Shown here: positions 1 through 5,133 of the stretch, in pieces
How positions within the stretch are numbered: the first letter of the stretch is position 1
How the letters are laid out: each line of letters starts with the position of its first letter
DNA from: Nitrospirota bacterium
GTDB taxonomy: Bacteria; Nitrospirota; Nitrospiria; Nitrospirales; Nitrospiraceae
Direction of reading: 5' to 3'
NCBI GenBank assembly: GCA_020028195.1
Contig: JAHWYE010000115.1
Location: forward strand, 1-5,953
DNA: 5,953 bases
Notes under the pieces: model-generated
What the model was told of the DNA's origin: nothing
What the model saw: only the letters and a program-made list of their open reading frames with translations
Database searches by the model: none
Position numbers and translations under genes: made by a program

Positions 1-1004
1 ATGTTGGCCAGGCCGGCCTCAGCCAGGACGTTGGAGATGCTGTAGGACAGCCCGAGGTTCGCGCTGACGGTTCGGTTGAAGATGCCGCCAAAGACCGAAA
101 ACACGTCCGTTGTTGCCCCGCCGATATCCACGCCGATCAGATTCAAGTGCTCACGTTTTGCGATGGTCTCCATGATAAGCCCAACTGCCGCGGGCGTTGG
201 GATGATCGGCGCGCCGGTCCACTCGATCAGCTTCTTATATCCGGGGGCCTGAGCCATGACGTGTTCCAAGAACTGGTCATGGATCTTGGTGCGAGCCGGC
301 CCCAGGTTCTCGCGCTCCAACACGGGACGGAGGTTGTCGGTGATCACGAGCGAAGTTTTCCCGCCCAGAATCTCCTTGATTCGATCCCTGGCGTCTTTGT
401 TGCCGGCATAGATCAAGGGAAGCTGGTAACTCATGCCCAGTCTGGGACGGGGTTCAGCCGCTGCAATGTATTCGGCCATCTCCACCACGTGGGTGACCGT
501 TCCGCCGTCTGTCCCGCCGGAGAGCAAAATCATGTCGGGACGAAGCGAGCGGATGCGTTCGATCTTCTCATGAGGGAGCCGGCCGTCGTTCGAGGCCAGC
601 ACGTCCATCACAATCGCCCCTGCGCCCAGGGCGGCGCGCTGCGCGCTCTCGCCGGTCATGCTCTGGACCGCGCCGGCCACCATCATCTGGAGCCCACCAC
701 CCGCGCTACTGGTTGAAATGTAGATGTCCACGCCAACTTTCGGCTCGCCCTGAGCGGCGCGGTTCGGGGTGATGATGCGCTCGCCGTCCAGGATCTTGCG
801 GCCGGACAACTCCTCCAGCTCCGCGAACGAATTCAGGACCCCGCGCGTGACATCCTCAAACGGAGCTTCCACCGTGGTCGGGGCTTCGCCTCGGTAGGTC
901 TGCCGGTATTCGTCCCCTAATTTTTCAATCAGGATGGCTTTCGTGGTGGTGCTGCCACAGTCAGTGGCAATGATCACAGAGAGAGGCTGGGCTGGGGCTG
1001 TCAT
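1..1004 (-). CDS. GlmL/MutL-family ATPase, methylaspartate (glutamate) mutase accessory-like protein; 3' end outside window
   Basis: Reading the minus strand from the ATG at 1004 gives 334 open codons that run off the left edge, so the C-terminal part is missing. The protein has ASKHA (actin/Hsp70-like) nucleotide-binding signatures: phosphate-1 loop ATDCGSTTTKAIL at residues 13-25 and phosphate-2 loop GVDIGGATTDVFSV at 291-304. Between them lie family-typical stretches STSSAGGGLQMM (97-108) and LLSGGTDGGTVTHVVE (160-175). GlmL/MutL proteins accompany adenosylcobalamin-dependent carbon-skeleton mutases and aminomutases (glutamate mutase, ornithine aminomutase) and are thought to act in cofactor handling or reactivation; the protein should be cytoplasmic. 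Its start overlaps the stop of the upstream 123-residue gene as ATGA, implying translational coupling. No mutase subunit is visible here, so the partner enzyme is unknown. The family call is firm from the motifs; the substrate is not determined. Confidence 0.88.
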   Translation of the reverse strand, partial: MTAPAQPLSVIIATDCGSTTTKAILIEKLGDEYRQTYRGEAPTTVEAPFEDVTRGVLNSFAELEELSGRKILDGERIITPNRAAQGEPKVGVDIYISTSSAGGGLQMMVAGAVQSMTGESAQRAALGAGAIVMDVLASNDGRLPHEKIERIRSLRPDMILLSGGTDGGTVTHVVEMAEYIAAAEPRPRLGMSYQLPLIYAGNKDARDRIKEILGGKTSLVITDNLRPVLERENLGPARTKIHDQFLEHVMAQAPGYKKLIEWTGAPIIPTPAAVGLIMETIAKREHLNLIGVDIGGATTDVFSVFGGIFNRTVSANLGLSYSISNVLAEAGLAN

Positions 1005-1372
1005 CGAGCAGACGACCCTAGAGGATCAGATTTCGCCTCGATGAGAGCAATCAGATGGGGGATACTATCACGACGTTCAAGCAGGTGGGCGACGTGCTCA
1101 ATCTCACTGTTCTTGCAGGCCAGGTCAAGGATGGGGGTCAAAAAATGCAGAGCCTGACTGCCGAGAAAGTTCATGGGGCCGATGGATTCGAGAAACACCG
1201 TCGCAGGCGCCGCCATGCCACGCTTCACGACTGTATCGGCGACTCGTTCCAGGAGGGTGAGATCATCCAAAGAAAGAGCTTGCTTCTCTGGAGCAACAGC
1301 AAAGGCATGCTTCAGGCGGACTTTGAACCCACTGACTACTTGCGCCAAATTGTACTTAGAAAACGATGCCAT
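1001..1372 (-). CDS. conserved-looking small protein of unknown function, coupled to the GlmL/MutL-family gene
   Basis: This is a 123-residue soluble protein without a signal peptide or membrane segment. I do not recognise a named family. The middle (about residues 39-84) is well structured, with TLLERVADTVVKRGMA, then PATVFLESIGPMNFLG and a hydrophobic helix; the end is rich in charged helix and contains RRDSIPHLIALIE (100-112). Its TGA (1003-1001) overlaps the ATG of the next gene, so the two are one transcription and translation unit, which suggests a joint role with a cobalamin-mutase accessory ATPase (inference). The frame stays open back to an ATG at 1489, but a near-consensus promoter at 1412-1440 lies inside that extension, and initiation about 7 bases below its -10 box would start the mRNA near 1405. 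The ATG at 1372 is therefore preferred, with a leader of about 33 bases. No clear Shine-Dalgarno sequence precedes it. Confidence 0.72.
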   Translation of the reverse strand: MASFSKYNLAQVVSGFKVRLKHAFAVAPEKQALSLDDLTLLERVADTVVKRGMAAPATVFLESIGPMNFLGSQALHFLTPILDLACKNSEIEHVAHLLERRDSIPHLIALIEAKSDPLGSSAR

Positions 1373-1411
1373 CGTCAGTGCAGGCAGGTCATGGAACAGA
1401 AGCCGGAGGCC

Positions 1412-1440
1412 ATTATAGGGAGGGGTCAGAGGAGAGTCAA
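1412..1440 (-). promoter_or_regulatory. sigma-70-type promoter of the small gene-GlmL unit
   Basis: On the minus strand TTGACT (1440-1435) is followed by a 17-base spacer and a perfect TATAAT (1417-1412). This is the strongest promoter match in the window. The predicted start point is near 1405, about 33 bases before the ATG at 1372. The leader contains a possible five-codon reading frame (ATG at 1392, TGA at 1377-1375) that ends two bases before the main ATG. Confidence 0.68.
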
Positions 1441-1490
1441 TTAAGCCAACGAAGATCACAAGGTGAGCCCAATGGCCTTGCGCGTACATC

Positions 1491-1520
1491 CAGACAAGAT
1501 TCCTGACCCCGTGCTATGAT
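1491..1520 (+). promoter_or_regulatory. extended -10 promoter immediately before selO
   Basis: An extended -10 element TGCTATGAT (1512-1520) lies six bases before the selO ATG, with a weak -35 match CAGACA at 1491-1496 (18-base spacer). With usual spacing the first transcribed base would be the A of the ATG at 1527, giving a leaderless mRNA. There is no Shine-Dalgarno sequence between the -10 box and the ATG, which agrees with this. It is divergent from the minus-strand promoter at 1412-1440. Confidence 0.45.
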
Positions 1521-1526
1521 GACGCC

Positions 1527-3026
1527 ATGGCCGCACTGAGAACGCTCGAAACTCTCCACTTCGACAACACCTTTGCGCGCCTGCCCGATGCCTTCTACGC
1601 GAAGGTGACGCCGACGCCGCTCAAGAATCCGTTCCTGGTGAGCGTCAACCCGGACGCTGCCGTCTTGCTCGATCTGGACCCGGAAGAGGCCAAGCGGCCG
1701 GAGTTCGCCGGCAGCTTCGGCGGCCAGTACCTGCTGCCGGGCAGCGAGCCGCTCGCGATGGTCTATGCCGGCCATCAGTTCGGCGCCTATGTTTCCCGCC
1801 TCGGTGATGGCCGCGCGATCCTGCTTGGTGAGGTCCGCAACAGCCGGGGTGAGAAGTGGGACCTGCATCTCAAAGGCGCGGGCCTGACGCCCTTCTCGCG
1901 AGACGATGACGGCCGGGCGGTGCTGCGCTCCTGCATCCGGGAGTACCTCTGCAGCGAGGCCATGTACGGCTTGGGCATTCCCACGACGCGCGCCTTGTGT
2001 GTGGTGGGGAGCGAAGAAGAGGTGCTCCGCGATCAGGTCGAGACCGGCGCCACGTTGTTACGGCTGGCGCCTTCTCATGTCCGGTTCGGCCACTTCGAAT
2101 TCTTCTACTGGCGGCGGCAATTCGACCACATCAAGACTCTGGCGGACTATGTGATCGCGCAGTACTATCCGAATGTGCCGGACCTGGCGCGCGGGCCTGA
2201 CCCATACGCCCGGTTCTACCACGAAGTGGCAGTCCGCACGGCGCGTCTGATCGCCAAGTGGCAGGCGGTGGGCTTCGCGCACGGCGTCATGAACAGCGAC
2301 AACATGTCCGTCCTGGGGATGACCCTCGACTACGGCCCGTTCGGCTTCCTGGACGACTACGATCCTTCCTTCATCTGCAACCATTCCGACCGCCATGGGC
2401 GCTATGCCTTCCGGAACCAGCCGGACATCGGCTATTTCAATCTGCGGTGCCTGGCCCAGGCGCTGACGCCGCTGGTGCCTGACGAGGCGATCAAGGGCGG
2501 GCTCGACGCCTACGAGACCGTGTGTGCGAAGCACTATGCCGAACTGATGCAGGCGAAGCTGGGGCTCAGCGACTCGTGGTCGGCGGATGATGTCGGGGAC
2601 GAGAGATTGCTCCGCGACCTGCTCGAGCTGATGCGCGGGAGCTGCGCCGACTACACGAACGTCTTCCGTTCCCTCTGCGACTTCCAGCAGGCGCCCAAGG
2701 CGAAGAACGAGGGGCTCCGGGACTTGTTCGTGGATCGGGACGCGTTCGAGGCCTGGGCCGCCCGGTACAAAGAGCGCCTCCACGCGGAGGGAAGCAAAGA
2801 CGAGATGCGGGCGGCGCGGATGCGGCGGGTCAATCCCAAGTACGTGCTCCGGAACTATCTCGCCCACGCGGCCATTCAGATGGCCACCGAGCAGAAAGAT
2901 TTCTCCGAGATCGAGTGTCTGTGCCGACTGCTCCGCGACCCGTTCGCCGAGCAGCCGGAGATGGTCCGCTACGCGGCCCCGCCCCCGGATTGGGGGAAGC
3001 GCCTGATCGTGAGCTGCTCATCGTAG
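1527..3026 (+). CDS. selO: protein adenylyltransferase SelO (YdiU/UPF0061 family)
   Basis: This is a full-length 499-residue SelO pseudokinase-fold enzyme (E. coli YdiU has 478 residues). The family binds ATP in a flipped orientation and transfers AMP to Ser/Thr/Tyr of target proteins, linked to oxidative-stress responses. Family hallmarks are the N-terminal FARLPDAFY (16-24), YAGHQFG (80-86), LGDGRAILLGE (92-102), LHLKGAGLTPFSRDDDGRA (113-131) with the nucleotide-contacting Lys116, and LLRLAPSHVRFGHFE (177-191). The active-site block is HGVMNSDNMS (252-261), with Asp258 as the expected catalytic Asp and Asn259, followed by DYGPFGF (268-274), where Asp268 is the expected metal ligand. Cys284 in FICNHSD and Cys497 in the terminal SCSS match the redox-regulatory cysteine pair described for the E. 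coli enzyme; the C-terminal Cys replaces the selenocysteine of animal SelO. All key residues are present. The ATG at 1527 is the natural start for the family N-terminus, and a promoter abuts it. Confidence 0.95.
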   Translation: MAALRTLETLHFDNTFARLPDAFYAKVTPTPLKNPFLVSVNPDAAVLLDLDPEEAKRPEFAGSFGGQYLLPGSEPLAMVYAGHQFGAYVSRLGDGRAILLGEVRNSRGEKWDLHLKGAGLTPFSRDDDGRAVLRSCIREYLCSEAMYGLGIPTTRALCVVGSEEEVLRDQVETGATLLRLAPSHVRFGHFEFFYWRRQFDHIKTLADYVIAQYYPNVPDLARGPDPYARFYHEVAVRTARLIAKWQAVGFAHGVMNSDNMSVLGMTLDYGPFGFLDDYDPSFICNHSDRHGRYAFRNQPDIGYFNLRCLAQALTPLVPDEAIKGGLDAYETVCAKHYAELMQAKLGLSDSWSADDVGDERLLRDLLELMRGSCADYTNVFRSLCDFQQAPKAKNEGLRDLFVDRDAFEAWAARYKERLHAEGSKDEMRAARMRRVNPKYVLRNYLAHAAIQMATEQKDFSEIECLCRLLRDPFAEQPEMVRYAAPPPDWGKRLIVSCSS

Positions 3027-3050
3027 CCCATCCCCTTTTCGATCCTTCCC

Positions 3051-3059
3051 TGCTATAGT
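3051..3059 (+). promoter_or_regulatory. candidate extended -10 element upstream of the PilZ gene
   Basis: TGCTATAGT at 3051-3059 is an extended -10 box very like the one before selO (TGCTATGAT). It lies in the short gap after the selO stop, and no good -35 is visible, as is common with extended -10 promoters. Initiation near 3066 would leave a leader of about 36 bases before the ATG at 3102. The PilZ gene could then be transcribed separately from selO, or with it, as no terminator is seen between them. Confidence 0.35.
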
Positions 3060-3101
3060 GGAAAGCCTGACGGGTGCCTCAAGACCGGGCGTGGGTGTTC
3101 C

Positions 3102-3443
3102 ATGGACAAGCGCATATACGCGCGCTTTGCCGTCAAGCTCCCCGTCTCGCTCTCGGGACAGGGGGTGGCCGGGGGTGGCTTGGTCTCGGGTCTCTCGGAT
3201 CGAGGCTGCACGGTGATCAGCGACGAGCTGATCCAAGCAGGGACCTCCCTCGCGCTACACATCCAATTGCCTGGGCAGTATGCGCCCCTCAAGGTGGATC
3301 TGGCCGAGGTGCGGTGGGCGCAGGGACGGGAATTCGGCTTGGAATTCGTGCGTCTGCGGTTGGAAGAGAAGGCACGTCTTCAGCGGTTCATCAGCGCACT
3401 GGTACGGAAGGCCGAAGGCGGCGGGTTCAAGCATACCGGCTGA
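3102..3443 (+). CDS. small single-domain PilZ protein (possible c-di-GMP receptor, degenerate motif)
   Basis: This 113-residue cytoplasmic protein consists of one PilZ domain. The N-terminal RIYAR (4-8) gives the RxxxR c-di-GMP arm, followed by the strand VKLPVSL. The second motif, normally [D/N]xSxxG, is present as GLSDRG (30-35), so the first position is Gly rather than Asp or Asn; binding may be weakened. The C-terminal barrel strand and helix are typical: VRWAQGREFGLEFVRL (70-85) then LEEKARLQRFISALV. PilZ proteins of this kind transmit c-di-GMP levels to motility, polysaccharide or other targets; nothing nearby identifies the target. The last eight residues (GGGFKHTG) and the stop codon lie in the 81-base repeat that also occurs at 4699-4779, so the native C-terminus was probably replaced. 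The ribosome-binding site is weak. Confidence 0.85.
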   Translation: MDKRIYARFAVKLPVSLSGQGVAGGGLVSGLSDRGCTVISDELIQAGTSLALHIQLPGQYAPLKVDLAEVRWAQGREFGLEFVRLRLEEKARLQRFISALVRKAEGGGFKHTG

Positions 3444-3497
3444 CCGGGCAAGACAATCCACACCGCTGGCGACTGAGCGCTGGGTGATTGCAAGACC
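3417..3497 (+). repeat. 81-base direct repeat, copy A (tail of the PilZ gene and downstream)
   Basis: This copy runs from GGCGGCGGGTTCAAGCA to GTGATTGCAAGACC. By hand alignment 72 of 81 bases match copy B at 4699-4779 without gaps, and five of the nine differences cluster at 3452-3458. The first 27 bases are read as the last eight PilZ codons and its stop. Sequence outside these limits does not align convincingly. Confidence 0.82.
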
Positions 3498-3580
3498 AGA
3501 CTCCATTAGTTGCCCTTACGCTCGTCGGCGTCGCGCGGGGGGGAAGAACGCCTACGGCTCGTCACGTAAATCAATAACAA

Positions 3581-3609
3581 TTGCTTACCTCGTTCCCCGG
3601 CACTATAAT
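3581..3609 (+). promoter_or_regulatory. sigma-70-type promoter for the lipoprotein gene
   Basis: TTGCTT (3581-3586), a 17-base spacer and a perfect TATAAT (3604-3609) lie upstream of the lipoprotein reading frame. The expected start point is 3616-3617, which coincides with an in-frame ATG at 3617. Either that ATG is used leaderlessly, or translation begins at the ATG at 3686 after a leader of about 70 bases. Confidence 0.55.
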
Positions 3610-3685
3610 CTCAATAATGTGGCCTAGGCGAGAACACGCACGCGCAACTTCCTATCGACTCGGTCGTCGCACAGGTCTGAACCTC

Positions 3686-4438
3686 ATGCTGTCCTCCCGA
3701 TTCGACACGTGTTCAGAACGCAAGCGCCTGACTCCCACAGGCCTGAGCGTTGGTACATGCCTGCTATGGATTGCACTCCTGGCCATAACCGGGTGCGTGG
3801 AAGAAAATAGGTATCAGACCGTGACTGCCGAGGTCGAGCAGGTTAAGGCCGATGTCGAGCGCATGCAAGCCGAGGTCAAGGCGTTGGAGCGACAGGTGGC
3901 GCCGCTCCGAGCGTTGAATGATCAGGAAGATAGAACGTTAACCGAGTTACTGACTGAGCTCCGGAAGAAGAACGACGCTGCCACCCGCAGGCAGCAGCAA
4001 TATGAAGACAGGGTCGCCACTCTCCAAGCGAAAGCCAACACGCTCCTGAGCCAGAACCGAACGCTGATGCGAGAAATGAGAGAGGCCAAAAAGCAGGAGA
4101 CTTCCCTTCTGGCCCTGGTGACACGGTATGAGCAGGAACTGCAGCTTTCAGAATCTGGTCTCGGGAACGTGACAGCCCCGCCTGTCCCTATTCCTGATCC
4201 AAGCATCAGCCGTGGAACCGCGCCGCAGCCATCTCCTGCCACGCCACCACGGGAGACGCTGGCATCCGCCCCTGCCCCTCAGCCGCAAGCGCCTCCTCAG
4301 ACGCAAGCCCCCGCTCCAGGCCAGACCGCGCCGCCGCCTGTCCCCCACCAGCAGCCGCCGACGGGAGAATCCGACGAGTCCTGGTGGTCCACCATCAAAG
4401 ACTGGCTCTCGACAGCCTGGGACTGGTTCTTCGCCTAG
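3686..4438 (+). CDS. coiled-coil, proline-rich outer-membrane-type lipoprotein with Trp-rich tail; unknown function
   Basis: The 250-residue product has a basic N-region, a hydrophobic stretch (GTCLLWIALLAITGC) and a lipobox-like ITGC with the acceptor Cys37. The residue after Cys is Val, not Asp, so outer-membrane sorting would be expected if the host has a Lol system. Residues about 44-155 form a long charged coiled coil (e.g. AEVEQVKADVERMQAEVKAL). Residues 164-226 are a Pro/Ala/Gln linker, of the sort that spans periplasm or peptidoglycan. The end (232-250) is unusual, with five Trp in about 18 residues (SWWSTIKDWLSTAWDWFFA), probably an amphipathic interfacial helix. I do not recognise the family. 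The start is uncertain: the ATG at 3617 is in frame and next to the predicted transcription start, but gives a very long basic N-region; 3686 gives a normal lipoprotein signal. No terminator is seen after the stop. Confidence 0.78.
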   Translation: MLSSRFDTCSERKRLTPTGLSVGTCLLWIALLAITGCVEENRYQTVTAEVEQVKADVERMQAEVKALERQVAPLRALNDQEDRTLTELLTELRKKNDAATRRQQQYEDRVATLQAKANTLLSQNRTLMREMREAKKQETSLLALVTRYEQELQLSESGLGNVTAPPVPIPDPSISRGTAPQPSPATPPRETLASAPAPQPQAPPQTQAPAPGQTAPPPVPHQQPPTGESDESWWSTIKDWLSTAWDWFFA

Positions 4439-4448
4439 CCTCCGCACA

Positions 4449-4698
4449 AGCATGGAAGTACGGGCAGCCTGGTTGATCCCCTGTGCTCGCGGAAGGTGAA
4501 GAGTTGGAAGGTCGCCGGTAGCGGTCCTTCGCTCCCGGAGCGCGCACGATCGGAATGTGCTCGCTCGACGGCCGCAGTTGGACCATCACGGGCACCCTTC
4601 CAATGAGTATTTGGATAAGAGGGCAAAGCGACGCGCGCAGTTGGGTATCAACCAGGCCACCCTTGGAAAAAGAAGTTAGCTCGCTTCAGCGGTCGCAG
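4449..4698 (+). pseudogene. remnant of an NtrC-type sigma-54 response regulator (end of AAA+ domain and Fis-type HTH)
   Basis: No frame is open throughout, but successive frames give the C-terminal landmarks of a sigma-54 activator in the right order. At 4449-4490, SMEVRAAWLIPCARG resembles the segment before GNVRELEN. At 4496-4509, GTGAAGAGTTGGAA reads V-[K]-E-L-E after one inserted base. At 4538-4620, ERA passes into TIGMCSLDGRSWTITG and LPMSIW, like the ERAxIxxDGxxITxxxLP stretch. At 4638-4664, QLGINQATL is followed in the next frame by WKKKLARF (4664-4687), which together resemble a Fis-type helix-turn-helix (LGINxATLWxKL). At least three frameshifts and several stops are needed. The receiver domain and most of the AAA+ domain, including Walker A and GAFTGA, are absent. 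The call rests on motif order, not on alignment, and the gene is clearly not functional. Confidence 0.55.
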
Positions 4699-4779
4699 GG
4701 CGGCGGGTTCAAGCAGACCGGCTGACCGGGCGAGACAGCGCAAGCCGCTGGCGACTGAACGCTGTGTGATTGCAAGACC
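4699..4779 (+). repeat. 81-base direct repeat, copy B (between the two regulator remnants)
   Basis: This is the second copy of the element at 3417-3497, about 1.28 kb downstream in the same orientation, with 9 mismatches in 81 bases. It starts just after the helix-turn-helix remnant and ends about 20 bases before the histidine-kinase remnant. Its end, TGATTGCAAGACC followed by TGACCCTGACC, resembles the edge of REP/RAYT-type elements (from memory, not verified). No transposase is present. Confidence 0.82.
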
Positions 4780-4799
4780 TGACCCTGACCTTCTCTCTT

Positions 4800-5124
4800 C
4801 TGCAGCATCTTTCACAGGCTTTCGCGGCGCTGGTCCTCCAAGACAACGCGTGCGATCTGGGCAGGTGACCAACCGCACCTGAGACACGTCAGACTTTCAG
4901 CATTGACACAGGTTCCGTCAGGAAGTAGCCTGTCATCATTTGTGACCCCCCAAATGCCTTTTCCCTGTTCCCCACAGCTGGAAATTCTGAGGGCGAGAAG
5001 AAGGAGGGCTTGCCATCCGCGGGCCCATATTGAAACCTATGGAAGCCAGATCCACATCGAGAGCAACGAAGGGCCTGGCATGACCGTGCTTGTAAACCTT
5101 CCAGTCGCAGCCATAGAAAGGTGA
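4800..5124 (+). pseudogene. remnant of a histidine kinase ATPase (HATPase_c) domain
   Basis: The boxes of a histidine-kinase ATP-binding domain appear in order across frames. An N-box-like LQHLSQAFAALVLQDNACD lies at 4800-4856 (compare LxQVxxNLxxNAxDA). A G1-like IDTGS lies at 4902-4916, and in the same frame after a TAG stop an F-box-like IICDPPNAF at 4935-4961 (compare IFDPFFTTK). GREEGG-LAIR (about 4991-5020) stands for the G2 box. The last, best-preserved piece, HIETYGSQIHIESNEGPGM (5026-5082), continues through VLVNLPVAA to the TGA at 5122-5124. Internal stops and frameshifts break it, and the dimerisation and sensor parts are missing, replaced upstream by repeat copy B. The final 30 or so codons are convincing; the earlier boxes are inferred from order and spacing. 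Confidence 0.62.
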
Positions 5125-5128
5125 GGTG
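5123..5128 (+). promoter_or_regulatory. Shine-Dalgarno sequence of the Tll0287-like gene
   Basis: GAGGTG five bases before the ATG at 5134 is the clearest ribosome-binding site in the window. It overlaps the stop codon of the kinase remnant, an arrangement typical of adjacent genes in one operon. Confidence 0.65.
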
Positions 5129-5133
5129 CCACT

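Noticed and set aside
147..716. A 189-codon plus-strand open frame over the GlmL/MutL-family gene.
   Set aside because: It lies antisense to a gene with clear ASKHA motifs, lacks domain features and has no ribosome-binding site or promoter.
1373..1489. Extending the small minus-strand gene to the ATG at 1489 (162 residues).
   Set aside because: The extension contains the near-consensus promoter at 1412-1440, and its translation does not look like conserved protein.
2058..2867. A 269-codon open frame on the minus strand inside selO.
   Set aside because: It is a shadow of the GC-rich selO coding sequence: its composition is rich in Arg, Val and Glu with no recognisable domain, and selO on the plus strand is unambiguous.
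4618..4725. Reading 4618-4725 as a remnant of a second PilZ gene, because a frame gives LEKEVSSLQR followed by GGGFKQTG and stop, similar to the PilZ C-terminus.
   Set aside because: The similarity before the 81-base repeat is weak, whereas other frames of the same bases give a much better Fis-type helix-turn-helix (QLGINQATL then WKKKLARF). Only the repeat itself is shared with the PilZ locus.
4903..4931. TTGACA at 4903-4908 with TAGCCT 17 bases on, as a promoter for the haem protein gene.
   Set aside because: The -10 match is poor, and the TTGACA bases encode the IDTG of the kinase G1 box, which explains them. A promoter here cannot be excluded but is not supported.
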